NCBI GenBank assembly: GCA_036260395.1
Contig: DASZZY010000024.1
Span: 1-16,386 of the forward strand
DNA length: 16,386 bases
Reading direction: 5' to 3'
Source of the DNA: DASZZY01 sp036260395
GTDB lineage: Bacteria; Actinomycetota; UBA4738; CALAEC01
The notes under the pieces are model-generated. The model saw only the letters and a program-made list of their open reading frames with translations, ran no database searches and was not told the origin of the DNA. A program made the translations under genes and the position numbers. How positions within the stretch are numbered: position 1 is the first letter of the stretch; each line of letters starts with the position of its first letter. Shown here one piece after another: positions 1-6,898 of the stretch.

Positions 1-231
1 ATCTGGCGGGCGTTCATGGCCAGGGTGCCGGGGTCGGGGGCGTTCCAGGACCCCGATGCCGCGCCGTCCGTCACGACTGGACCGCCGGCACCCTCCTCCG
101 GCCCTGCGCCGAGCGACCGACCGCCCGAGGCGCCCCCCGAAGCGCCGCCCGAGGAGCCGCCGCCGGAGGAGCCGCCTCCGGAGGAGGACGACGACGGCGG
201 AATCATCCCCGACCTGCCCTTCCCGGGGTAG
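1..231 (+). CDS. Class A penicillin-binding protein, C-terminal end (partial)
   Basis: The reading frame is open from the first base and ends at TAG 229-231, so only the last 76 residues of a gene starting outside the window are visible. The first residues read IWRAFMARV. This resembles the 'PIW..FM' segment just after the transpeptidase domain of class A penicillin-binding proteins, the bifunctional glycosyltransferase/transpeptidases that build peptidoglycan outside the membrane. After it comes a low-complexity tail of repeated PPE and PPEE units, an Asp run and the end GGIIPDLPFPG. Such Pro-rich tails are common in actinobacterial PBPs. The catalytic domains are not in the window, so the assignment rests on a short motif and the tail type. 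Another exported enzyme with a Pro-rich tail is possible. Confidence 0.5.
   Translation: MWRAFMARVPGSGAFQDPDAAPSVTTGPPAPSSGPAPSDRPPEAPPEAPPEEPPPEEPPPEEDDDGGIIPDLPFPG
127..207 (+). repeat. Pro/Glu-rich coding repeat
   Basis: Imperfect in-frame repeats encode PPEA, PPEE and PPPEE units followed by an Asp-Asp-Asp run. It is a low-complexity, probably disordered extracytoplasmic tail of the upstream truncated protein. Confidence 0.7.
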
Positions 232-251
232 GCCGCCCTCCGGCTGCCGGG

Positions 252-257
252 TATCCT
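252..257 (+). promoter_or_regulatory. -10-like hexamer TATCCT placed for a leaderless start
   Basis: TATCCT (TANNNT type) lies exactly 7 bases before the GTG at 265, so transcription would begin at or next to the start codon. There is no Shine-Dalgarno sequence in front of this GTG, and no convincing -35 element at the expected spacing. The placement is inferred from sequence. Confidence 0.4.
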
Positions 258-264
258 TCGCGCC

Positions 265-1248
265 GTGGCCGATCGAGACAACCTGCCGCGGTGGCGCGGC
301 CGTCGGGGTCGGTACGAGGCCTGGTTCCTCACGATGTCGGCGCCCGACGGCGGGAGCGGCTACTGGATCCGCTACGGGGTCAGGTCCCCGGTGGCCGGGC
401 CGGTCGAGCCGAGGCTGTGGTTCGCGCGGTTCCGTCGCGGCGAGCCGGGGGCGACGTTCGGTGTGAACGCGCCCGCCGATGGCATCCGGTCCGCGACGGA
501 CCGGTTCGAGTTGCACCTGGGTGACGCGGCCCTCCGGCCCGGGCGCGCCACGGGGTCGGTCGCGGGGGGCGGGCACCGCGCGGCCTGGGAGCTTGCGTTC
601 GACGCCGGGGAGTCCGCCTTCCGTCTCCTCCCCGGGTTCCTGTACCGGGACGGCGTCGTCCCGACGCGGCCGCTGACCCCCGGCCCCGGCCCCCGGTACC
701 GAGGCACGATCGAGGTCGACGGGGACGTCGTGCGGATCGACGGCTTCCCCGGCCACCAGGGGCACGTCGAGGGCACCCGCCACGGCGAGCGGTGGGCGTG
801 GGCCGCCTGCTCGTCGTTCGACGAGGAGGGCGTGGCGTTCCAGGCCCTGTGTGCCCAGGGACGCCGGGGCCCGGTGACCACGCCGCACCTCTCGTTCGCC
901 GCGCTCCGGTGGGGCGGCCGGTGGCTGCGCTTCCGCGGGGCGTCGCGGACCCGCCCGTGGTCGCTGGGGCGGTGGCGGTTTCGCCTGGCCGGTGACGGCC
1001 ATCGGCTCGAGGGGGACGTCACCGCGTCCCGACGCGACCTGGTGCAGGCGCGCTACCTCGATCCCGACGACGCCCCGCGCTGGTGCCACCACTCGGGCGT
1101 GGCGTCGTGCCGGCTGGTGCTGTGGGAGCGTGCCGCGGGGGGTTGGCGGCAGGCGGCGCGGCTGGAGTCTGACGGGACGACGCAGGCGGAGTGGGCCGGC
1201 CGCACGCCGGCCCCCGGGGTGGAGCTCCGGCACGTGGAGGTGGCGTGA
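265..1248 (+). CDS. Lipocalin-like / CrtC-tocopherol cyclase-like protein
   Basis: A 327-residue protein with a GTG start preceded by TATCCT and no Shine-Dalgarno sequence. It has no signal peptide or membrane segment and is rich in Trp, Arg and Gly. The N-terminal YEAWFLTMSAPDGGSGYWIRY stretch and the central segment from about residue 160 (GHQGHVEGTRHGERWAWAAC, then SF) look like the double-lipocalin fold shared by hydroxyneurosporene synthase (CrtC), AttH and tocopherol cyclase. Those proteins bind or act on prenyl or fatty lipids. The family resemblance is seen by eye only, and no substrate can be assigned. Its stop overlaps the start of an acyl-CoA ligase by 4 nt (GTGA), so the two are cotranscribed and a lipid-related role is likely. 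Confidence 0.45.
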   Translation: MADRDNLPRWRGRRGRYEAWFLTMSAPDGGSGYWIRYGVRSPVAGPVEPRLWFARFRRGEPGATFGVNAPADGIRSATDRFELHLGDAALRPGRATGSVAGGGHRAAWELAFDAGESAFRLLPGFLYRDGVVPTRPLTPGPGPRYRGTIEVDGDVVRIDGFPGHQGHVEGTRHGERWAWAACSSFDEEGVAFQALCAQGRRGPVTTPHLSFAALRWGGRWLRFRGASRTRPWSLGRWRFRLAGDGHRLEGDVTASRRDLVQARYLDPDDAPRWCHHSGVASCRLVLWERAAGGWRQAARLESDGTTQAEWAGRTPAPGVELRHVEVA

Positions 1249-2765
1249 GCTCCGTCCCGGATCTCCTGGCGGCGTCCGCCCGCGAGCGCGGCGAACACCC
1301 GGCGCTGATCTTCCGCGACCGCCGCATCTCCTACGCGGAGCTCGACCGGCGGGTCGACGCCGTGGCGGCGGGGCTCCACCGCCTGGGCGTCCGCAGGGGC
1401 GACCGCGTGGCGCTCCTGCTCGGGAACCTCCCTGCCTTCGTCGAGGCGATGTACGGGGCGATGCGCGTGGGGGCGGCCGTGGCGCCGCTCAACGTGATGT
1501 TCACGCCCGAGGAGCTGGGGTTCATCGTGGCCGACGCCGAGGCCCGTGTCGTGGTCGCGGAGCCGGCCCACCTCCCCACGGTGCTCGCGGTGCGCGACCG
1601 GGTGGGGTCGCTGGAGCACACGCTGGTGACCGGCGACGGGCCCGCCCCGCGGGGCACGGCGTCGTTCGAGGGGCTCGTCGCCGCCGGGGGTCGGCCCCCG
1701 GACGAGTCGGTCGGGGAGGACGACCTGGCGCTGCTGGCGTACACCGCCGGCACCACGGCCCGTCCCAAGGGGGCGATGCTCACCCACGGCAACCTCCTGG
1801 CGAACCTCGAGCAGATCTCCGCCGTGCCGGCGCTGAAGGAGGCCGCCTCGGACGTCGTCCTCCTCGTCCTGCCGCTCTTCCACATCTACGCGTTGAACGT
1901 CGTGCTGAGCGTGACGCTTCGGGAGGGAGCCACGGCCGTGCTCGTGGAGCGCTTCGACCCGCTCGAGACGCTGGAGCTCATCGAGCGCCACCGCGTCACG
2001 GTGGTGCCCGGCGCCCCGCCCATGTTCACCGCCTGGCTGGCGGCCGCGCAGGAGCGCGACGCCGACCTGTCCTCGGTCCGCCTGGCGGTCTCCGGCGCCG
2101 CCCCGCTCCCCGGGGAGGTGCTCGAGGCCTTCCGCCGGCGGTTCGGCGTCACGATCTGGGAGGGCTACGGGCTCACGGAGACGGCCCCCGCGGTGACCAC
2201 GAACGCCCTGGGGGAGGTGGCGAAGGGCGACTCCATCGGGCTCCCGCTTCCGGGGGTGGAGGTGCGCCTGGTCGACGAGGACGGGGAGGATGTCGCGGAG
2301 GGCGACCCCGGCGAGATCGTGGTCCGGGGCCCGAACGTGTTCCGCGGTTACCGGAACCGTCCGGAGGAGACGGAGGTGGCGTTCCGCGAGGGATGGCTCC
2401 GCACCGGCGACGTCGCGGTCCGTGACGAGGACGGCTACCTGTTCATCGTGGACCGGAAGAAGGACCTCGTCATCGTCTCGGGGTTCAACGTGTTCCCGAA
2501 GGAGGTGGAGGACGCCATCGTTACCCACCCGGCGGTGGCCGACTGCGCGGTGATCGGCGTGCCGGACGAGCGCACCGGCGAGGCCGTCAAGGCCCTGGTC
2601 CAGCTGCGTCCGGGACAGCGGGCCACCGAGGAGGACATCCTCGAGCACTGCCGGGGGACGCTGGCGCGGTTCAAGTGGCCGCGCCACGTGGAGTTCGTGG
2701 ACCAGCTCCCGCGCCACGTCACCGGGAAGGTCCTCCGGCGGGCGCTGCGGCAGGACGGGCCGTGA
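1245..2765 (+). CDS. Fatty-acyl-CoA ligase (ANL superfamily, FadD-like)
   Basis: A 506-residue adenylate-forming enzyme that activates a carboxylic acid, probably a fatty acid, with ATP and joins it to CoA. ANL core motifs are in order: the phosphate loop YTAGTTARPKG at 166-176 (the usual form is YTSGTTGxPKG), YGLTE at 308-312, the adenylate-binding TGD at 387-389 followed by DRKKD and the hinge, and the C-terminal catalytic lysine in TGK at 495. Length is normal for the family. The start is the GTG at 1245, which overlaps the upstream TGA (GTGA) and has GGAGGT at 1236-1241. Chain length and class of substrate cannot be read from the sequence. It is the middle gene of a three-gene operon with a lipocalin-like protein and a membrane protein. 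Confidence 0.9.
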   Translation: MSSVPDLLAASARERGEHPALIFRDRRISYAELDRRVDAVAAGLHRLGVRRGDRVALLLGNLPAFVEAMYGAMRVGAAVAPLNVMFTPEELGFIVADAEARVVVAEPAHLPTVLAVRDRVGSLEHTLVTGDGPAPRGTASFEGLVAAGGRPPDESVGEDDLALLAYTAGTTARPKGAMLTHGNLLANLEQISAVPALKEAASDVVLLVLPLFHIYALNVVLSVTLREGATAVLVERFDPLETLELIERHRVTVVPGAPPMFTAWLAAAQERDADLSSVRLAVSGAAPLPGEVLEAFRRRFGVTIWEGYGLTETAPAVTTNALGEVAKGDSIGLPLPGVEVRLVDEDGEDVAEGDPGEIVVRGPNVFRGYRNRPEETEVAFREGWLRTGDVAVRDEDGYLFIVDRKKDLVIVSGFNVFPKEVEDAIVTHPAVADCAVIGVPDERTGEAVKALVQLRPGQRATEEDILEHCRGTLARFKWPRHVEFVDQLPRHVTGKVLRRALRQDGP

Positions 2766-3442
2766 TCGCCCTCCCGATCGTCGCCGCCGTCGTGTCGCTG
2801 GCGTTCGGCGTCCACCTGCTGGCCCGGGCGGTCCGGCGGCGGACCGCGTTCGAGGCGGTGTGGGGGGTGGCCATGCTGATGTTCGCCGCGGCCTCGGCGG
2901 CACTGTCCCTGGGCGTCCTCGACTCCTGGTCGGCCGCGGAGTTCCGGACGTACTGGCTGTTCGGGGCGGTGCTGAACGTCCCGTACCTCGGCCTCGGCGA
3001 GGTGTACCTGCTGGCCCGCCGGCCGTGGATCGGCCACCTGGCGCTGGCCGTGGTGCTGGCTGGGTCCGCCTGGGCCGTGTTGGTCGTCTCGGGGGCCGAC
3101 CTCGACCGCGACGTGCTCGGGGAGCGGGAGTTCTTCGCCGGACGCGAGGTCCTCGGGGAGGGCAGCCCCGCGCGGACTCTCGCGTTCGTCTACTCCTACA
3201 CGGGCACCGCCGCGCTGGTCGGGGGCATCCTGTGGTCGGCGCTCGGCCTCCGCGGGCGGCCGGAGCTGCGGGGCCGCTTCTACGGCGTGCTGCTGATCGC
3301 GCTGGGGGCGCTGGTCGTGGCGGGCGGCTCGGCGTTCGCGGCCGCCGGCAGCTTCGCGGGATTCTCCGCCACCCTGGCCGCCGGCGTGGCGGTGATGTAC
3401 TGGGGGTTCCTGGTGGCCACCCGCCGGCCGCGTCCGGGCTAG
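2762..3442 (+). CDS. Polytopic membrane protein of unknown function
   Basis: A 226-residue protein with a GTG start that overlaps the stop of the acyl-CoA ligase (GTGA). About seven hydrophobic segments are visible, starting at the extreme N-terminus (IALPIVAAVVSLAFGVHLLA). There is a charged loop near residues 115-140 (DLDRDVLGEREFF) and an Arg/Pro-rich C-terminus. I do not recognise the family. The seven-helix, short-loop shape resembles small sensor or transporter membrane proteins, but no motif supports a function. Translational coupling to the ligase suggests a shared process, such as handling of a lipid or acyl product at the membrane. The stop shares CTAG with the stop of the convergent anti-sigma gene. 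Confidence 0.75.
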   Translation: MIALPIVAAVVSLAFGVHLLARAVRRRTAFEAVWGVAMLMFAAASAALSLGVLDSWSAAEFRTYWLFGAVLNVPYLGLGEVYLLARRPWIGHLALAVVLAGSAWAVLVVSGADLDRDVLGEREFFAGREVLGEGSPARTLAFVYSYTGTAALVGGILWSALGLRGRPELRGRFYGVLLIALGALVVAGGSAFAAAGSFAGFSATLAAGVAVMYWGFLVATRRPRPG

Positions 3443-4152
3443 CCGGCGTCGACCGTCGCGCTCATCAGCGGCGAGGCCGCGGGCGAGGGCCGGCCGCCCT
3501 CGGGCTCGACGGTCACCATGACGACGTCCCACCGCTCGAGCTGCGTCCGCACCGGCATCATCGCCACCCCCCGCTGCGGCTCCAGGCTCCCTGGGCTCCA
3601 CGCCCGCCCCCCGCCCAGGAACCACACCGTGTAGACGCCGTCGACGTCGGGGAGCTCGGTGGCGATGAGGTACAGCCGGCCCTCGTCGGGGTCGTGCACC
3701 AGCGTCACGCGGGCGCCGCCAGCCCCCTCGAGCGGGACGGCGTCGGCCTCCGGGTGGGCGAACGTCGAGAACGCCTCGGCCATCATCCCCTGGCGGTCCT
3801 CGGCGTCGGCCAGGCGGCCGGTCAGCGCCACGTTCCAGGCCGTCAGGCCCGCGGCGGCCACCACGACGGCCGCGGCCGCCCCCCAACCCGCCCGGCGCCA
3901 CCCCGCTCGGCCCCGCGCTCCGACGCCCCGGCCCAGGCGGGCCGTGACCGTGTCGGGCGGCTCGACGGGCCGCGCCACGAGCCCCAGGTCGCCGGCCACG
4001 GCCCGGTACCCCTCGAGCGCCTCCCGGCACCGCGGGCACTCCGGGACGTGCTCCTCCAACGCCCGCTCGGCCAGCTCGGCGTCGTCACCCTCCAGCCCGC
4101 CGAGGACGTGAGCCGCCAGGAGCTCCTCGACCCGATCGTGATCCCACGTCAT
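3439..4152 (-). CDS. Anti-sigma factor, RskA type with zinc-binding N-terminus
   Basis: A 237-residue single-pass membrane protein. The cytoplasmic N-terminus carries H15 and H35-x3-C39-x2-C42, the zinc-binding anti-sigma (ZAS) motif that grips an ECF sigma factor. A hydrophobic helix lies at about 90-110. The extracytoplasmic C-terminal domain has the RskA look (VYTVWFLGGGRAWSPGSLEP). The ATG overlaps the sigma gene stop by 4 nt (ATGA), which fixes both the start and the pairing. In the SigK/RskA system the anti-sigma factor is released by intramembrane proteolysis. The same mechanism is likely here, but the inducing signal cannot be inferred. The TAG stop is shared with the convergent membrane-protein gene within CTAG. 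Confidence 0.88.
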   Translation of the reverse strand: MTWDHDRVEELLAAHVLGGLEGDDAELAERALEEHVPECPRCREALEGYRAVAGDLGLVARPVEPPDTVTARLGRGVGARGRAGWRRAGWGAAAAVVVAAAGLTAWNVALTGRLADAEDRQGMMAEAFSTFAHPEADAVPLEGAGGARVTLVHDPDEGRLYLIATELPDVDGVYTVWFLGGGRAWSPGSLEPQRGVAMMPVRTQLERWDVVMVTVEPEGGRPSPAASPLMSATVDAG

Positions 4153-4694
4153 CCCAGCACGTCCCTCAGCTTCCGCATCGCGGCCCACACCCGGCTCTTC
4201 ACCGTGCCGATCGGCACGCCGGTCTCCCGGGCGATCCGGGCCTGGGTCCATCCTCGGAAGTACATCAGCTCGAGCGCCTCGCGCTGCTCCGGCGGAAGGT
4301 CGGCGATGGCCGACCGGACCTCCCTCCTCCGGTCGGCGAGGTCGACCTGCTCGACGACCGTATCCATCACATCTTCGCCGGGGGGCGGCGCCGGGTTCGC
4401 CCGCCGCTCGCGCTCGCGCAGCCGCTCCTCGCGGCGGACCGCGTCGACGGCCCGGTGGTGGACCAGCGAGAGCAGGAACGTCCGGAACGCCCCGCGGCTG
4501 GCGTCGAAGGCCTCGGGCGCGTTCCACACGGCCAGGAACGCGTCGTGGAGGACCTCCTGGGCGATGAACGGCTGCCGCGCCACGCGAAGCGCGATCCCGT
4601 ACGCCGCGGCGGCGTAGCGCTCGTAGAGCTCGTGGAAGGCCTCCCTGTCCCGGGCGCCGACCCGGCGGACGAGCTCGTGGTCCGTTTCCGCCAC
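4149..4694 (-). CDS. ECF-type RNA polymerase sigma factor (SigK-like)
   Basis: A 181-residue alternative sigma factor. Region 2 spans about residues 18-90 (FHELYERYAAAAYGIAL through HHRAVDAVRREER). A Pro-rich linker follows, then region 4 at about 125-179 with LPPEQREALELMYFRGWTQ and the helix-turn-helix IARETGVPIGTVKSRVWAAM. Length and layout match SigK-like ECF factors, which pair with RskA, and the next gene is exactly such an anti-sigma factor. The GTG start at 4694 has no Shine-Dalgarno sequence but is preceded at 6 nt by CATACT, so the mRNA may be leaderless. The frame stays open much further upstream, but that extension is antisense to the divergent gene and has no sigma-like sequence. 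Confidence 0.9.
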   Translation of the reverse strand: MAETDHELVRRVGARDREAFHELYERYAAAAYGIALRVARQPFIAQEVLHDAFLAVWNAPEAFDASRGAFRTFLLSLVHHRAVDAVRREERLRERERRANPAPPPGEDVMDTVVEQVDLADRRREVRSAIADLPPEQREALELMYFRGWTQARIARETGVPIGTVKSRVWAAMRKLRDVLG

Positions 4695-4700
4695 GGCGCC

Positions 4701-4728
4701 AGTATGCCGCCCCGGAGGCTGGGGTTCC
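4701..4728 (-). promoter_or_regulatory. Putative promoter of the sigma/anti-sigma operon
   Basis: Reading the minus strand, GGAACC (4728-4723) is followed after 16 nt by CATACT (4706-4701), then 6 nt to the GTG at 4694. GGAAC resembles ECF-type -35 elements, which would allow autoregulation. The -10 is closer to the housekeeping TANNNT type, so the sigma class is uncertain. Confidence 0.35.
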
Positions 4729-4747
4729 TCCCGCCCCGGGCCGCCGG

Positions 4748-4753
4748 TATGCT
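4748..4753 (+). promoter_or_regulatory. -10-like hexamer TATGCT for the divergent membrane gene
   Basis: TATGCT lies 7 nt before the ATG at 4761, again placed for a leaderless transcript. The expected -35 region (around 4725-4730) falls on the -35-like GGAACC of the opposite strand, so the two divergent promoters would compete or be co-controlled. Confidence 0.4.
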
Positions 4754-4760
4754 GCCGCCC

Positions 4761-5867
4761 ATGGCCGATGGCCGCGGCCAGCCGCAGCTCGGCGCCTGGG
4801 AGGGCGCGGTGTTCACCGACTACATCGGGGTCCGCCACGTCCTCGGTCGGACGGCGGACGCCTACGGGATCTGGCCGCTGGCGGGAGGGACCGCCCTCCG
4901 CCGGTTCCCGCTGACGCACGACGGCTGGGCCGACGCATGGCGGGCATACCAGGACCTCGAGGCCCCGGTGGCCCCGGTCCCGCCCTCCACCTGGCGGCGA
5001 GGGCACCCCATCCGCCTGGGGCCGATGCGCGCCGGGCAGGTGATCGGCGGAGCGTTCCGCCTGTACCGGATGTACTTCTCGACGCTGCTGGGCGTGGTGG
5101 CGCCGGCGATGCTCGGGTTCTACGCGATCGTCGTGTACGCGAACTGGGTCACCGCTCGGACGGTGTCGATCCAGGGGTTCCGGGTCGTCGAGGTGCCCGA
5201 ATGGGTGAACGTCGTGACGAACATCCTCTACGCGGCGGTCACCCAGTTCGTTACGGCGGCCGCGGCCAAGACCGCCGTGGACGCGTTCCGCGGCCGGGAG
5301 ACCACGCTGGGCACCGCGTACCGTTTCGCGTTCCCGCTGATCTTCCCGGTGGGGTGGGTGTTCATCTTGCTGATCGTGGTGCTGCTCCTCCCCCTGCTGC
5401 CGGGGATCCTCCTCACGGTGGGGGCCGCCGGGGCCGGGGACGCGGGGCTCGCCGCGGCGGGCGCGCTCGCGATGCTCGTCGGCGTGGTGGTCGCGCTGTT
5501 CCTGGCGATCCGCCTGATCTTCTCCTCGCTGGCCGTGGTCCTGGAGGGCCACCGCGGGGGACGGGCGCTCCGGCGGTCGTGGCGGCTGTCGAGGGGCGTC
5601 GCGTGGCGGATCTTCGGCGTGCTGATCCTGTCGTTCCTGATCATCCTCGGGGTGCAGCTGGTCGTGCTGATCCCGCTCCTCGTCCCGATCGTCTCGGGCG
5701 CCACCGAGATCACCCGCGCCAACCTGGCGGTCATCAACGCCGCCAACGGCCTGGTGGCCACGCTCCTCACGCCCTTCTTCAGCGTCGTCACGATCCTGCT
5801 CTACGCCGACGCCCGGCTCCGCAAGGAGGAGCCCGACCCCGAGCGCCTGTGGGCCGCGGTGCCCTAG
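4761..5867 (+). CDS. Multi-pass membrane protein with extra N-terminal domain
   Basis: A 368-residue protein. Residues 1 to about 85 are soluble and contain FTDYIGVRHVLGRTADAYGIW and RFPLTHDGWADAWRAYQDLE, an aromatic domain I cannot name. A membrane domain follows that opens with LGPMRAGQVIGGAFRLYRMYF and has about six hydrophobic segments. That opening resembles the 'LRPLSLGEILDAAFRLYRRHF' start of the glycerophosphodiester phosphodiesterase-type membrane domain found in many actinobacterial proteins, but no phosphodiesterase catalytic domain is present. ATG 4761 was chosen because the -10-like TATGCT at 4748-4753 would exclude the two upstream in-frame ATGs (4704, 4749). It is divergent from the sigma factor and could belong to its regulon. 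A glutaredoxin-like gene follows 2 nt after its stop. Confidence 0.75.
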   Translation: MADGRGQPQLGAWEGAVFTDYIGVRHVLGRTADAYGIWPLAGGTALRRFPLTHDGWADAWRAYQDLEAPVAPVPPSTWRRGHPIRLGPMRAGQVIGGAFRLYRMYFSTLLGVVAPAMLGFYAIVVYANWVTARTVSIQGFRVVEVPEWVNVVTNILYAAVTQFVTAAAAKTAVDAFRGRETTLGTAYRFAFPLIFPVGWVFILLIVVLLLPLLPGILLTVGAAGAGDAGLAAAGALAMLVGVVVALFLAIRLIFSSLAVVLEGHRGGRALRRSWRLSRGVAWRIFGVLILSFLIILGVQLVVLIPLLVPIVSGATEITRANLAVINAANGLVATLLTPFFSVVTILLYADARLRKEEPDPERLWAAVP

Positions 5868-5869
5868 GG

Positions 5870-6106
5870 ATGGCCCGGGTCACGATGTACTCGCGCCGGC
5901 GCTGCGGGCTCTGCGACGAGGCCCGGTCGGTGGTCCTCGACGCCCGGCACGACGCCTCGTTCGAGTTCGAGGAGATCTTCATCGACGAGGACCCGGCCCT
6001 GGAGGAGGCCTACGGGCTCCGCGTGCCGGTCGTGGCCGTGGACGGCCGCGAGGAGTTCGAGATCGCCGTGGACGGGGCGGCGCTCCGCCGCCTCGTCGCC
6101 CGCTGA
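5870..6106 (+). CDS. Glutaredoxin-like protein (DUF836 type)
   Basis: A 78-residue small thioredoxin-fold protein. It starts MARVTMYSRRRCGLCDEA, with a redox CGLC motif at C12 and C15 after the first beta strand. The typical VPVVAVDG cis-proline segment comes near residue 50, and a C-terminal helix follows. This matches the glutaredoxin-like DUF836 family of single-domain CxxC proteins, inferred to act in cytoplasmic thiol-disulfide exchange; partner proteins are unknown. It begins 2 nt after the stop of the membrane protein gene and is presumably cotranscribed with it. The rex promoter follows directly. Confidence 0.85.
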   Translation: MARVTMYSRRRCGLCDEARSVVLDARHDASFEFEEIFIDEDPALEEAYGLRVPVVAVDGREEFEIAVDGAALRRLVAR

Positions 6107-6122
6107 CCGGGCGCTTGCGCGA

Positions 6123-6152
6123 TTGAGAACGGCCGGCCGCCGGCGCTACAAT
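6123..6152 (+). promoter_or_regulatory. Strong sigma70-type promoter upstream of rex-hem genes
   Basis: TTGAGA (6123-6128) and TACAAT (6147-6152) are separated by 18 nt. Each matches the housekeeping consensus at 5 of 6 positions, the best promoter in the window. The predicted start of transcription is near 6159-6161. The -35 sits inside TTGAGAAC, which resembles one half (TTGTGAAC) of a Rex operator, but no second half-site follows at the right distance. Confidence 0.65.
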
Positions 6153-6160
6153 GGCGTCCC

Positions 6161-6190
6161 GTGAGCACGACTCCCCAACCGGGCCCGTGA
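6161..6190 (+). CDS. Possible 9-residue leader peptide before rex
   Basis: A GTG at 6161, about where the strong promoter should initiate, opens a 9-codon frame (MSTTPQPGP). It ends at TGA 6188-6190 and overlaps the likely rex GTG (6187) as GTGA, the overlap used repeatedly between genes in this window. It may be a translated leader that couples to rex. It could also be the true 5' part of rex separated by a one-base sequence error, because Rex proteins often have a short variable N-terminal extension. Confidence 0.35.
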   Translation: MSTTPQPGP

Positions 6191-6888
6191 CGGGGCGAGC
6201 CATCCCCGAGGCCACCGTCGGGCGCCTGCCCGTCTACCTCCGCGCGCTGGTGGACATGGCCGAGCGGGGCGCCCAGACCGTCTCCTCCGAGGGCCTGGCC
6301 GAGGCGGCCGGCGTCAACTCCGCCAAGGTCCGCAAGGACCTCTCGTACCTCGGCTCCTACGGCACCAGGGGCGTGGGTTACGACGTCGCGTACCTGATCC
6401 ACCAGGTCCGCCGGGTCCTGGGGCTCACCCAGGACTGGGCGGTGATGATCGCCGGCGTGGGGAACCTCGGCCACGCCCTGGCGAACTACCGGGGGTTCGC
6501 CGAGCGCGGGTTCCGGATCGTGGCCCTCGTCGACGCCGACCGCGGCAAGGTGGGCGAGGTCGCGGGCGGGATCCGCGTCGAGCACGTGAACCGGATCCCC
6601 GAGCTGGTCCGCCGGCACGACGTCGCGATCGGCGTCATCTGCACGCCCGCCCACGCGGCCCAGGAGGTCGCGGACGCCATGGTCGAGGCCGGGATCCGGT
6701 CGATCCTCAACTTCGCGCCGGCGGTCATCACGGTGCCGCCGGGGGTGTCGCTGCGGAAGGTCGACCTGGCCATCGAGCTCCAGATCCTCGGGTTCTACGA
6801 GCAGCGCAAGGCGGTCCTGGCCGACGTCCGCGGCGGCCGGGGCCGGGCGCTGGCCCAGGTGGGCCCCGAGCTGGAGTCGGTGCCCTAG
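6187..6888 (+). CDS. rex: Redox-sensing transcriptional repressor Rex
   Basis: A 233-residue repressor that senses the NADH/NAD+ ratio; in the family it binds DNA when NADH is low. The winged-helix N-terminus reads IPEATVGRLPVYLRALVDM and then AAGVNSAKVRKDLSYLGSYG, a hallmark of Rex. The GTRGVGYD linker is at 59-66, the Rossmann GVGNLG at 90-95, and the domain-swap helix (IELQILGFYEQRKA) lies near the C-terminus. GTG 6187 is preferred over ATG 6151, because the latter overlaps the -10 element and would lie upstream of the transcript start. The gene heads a heme-biosynthesis cluster, as in Streptomyces, where rex precedes hemACD. hemA follows after 10 nt. Confidence 0.95.
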   Translation: MTGRAIPEATVGRLPVYLRALVDMAERGAQTVSSEGLAEAAGVNSAKVRKDLSYLGSYGTRGVGYDVAYLIHQVRRVLGLTQDWAVMIAGVGNLGHALANYRGFAERGFRIVALVDADRGKVGEVAGGIRVEHVNRIPELVRRHDVAIGVICTPAHAAQEVADAMVEAGIRSILNFAPAVITVPPGVSLRKVDLAIELQILGFYEQRKAVLADVRGGRGRALAQVGPELESVP

Positions 6889-6898
6889 GGGCGTCCGG

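Noticed and set aside
4153..4527. N-terminal extension of the anti-sigma frame into the sigma gene
   Set aside because: The extension overlaps the sigma factor coding region in another frame, and the zinc-binding domain begins directly at ATG 4152 with the usual ATGA overlap.
6151..6186. ATG 6151 as the rex start
   Set aside because: It overlaps the -10 hexamer TACAAT and would lie upstream of the transcript start, and the residues before GTG 6187 are not Rex-like. It remains possible if the promoter call is wrong.
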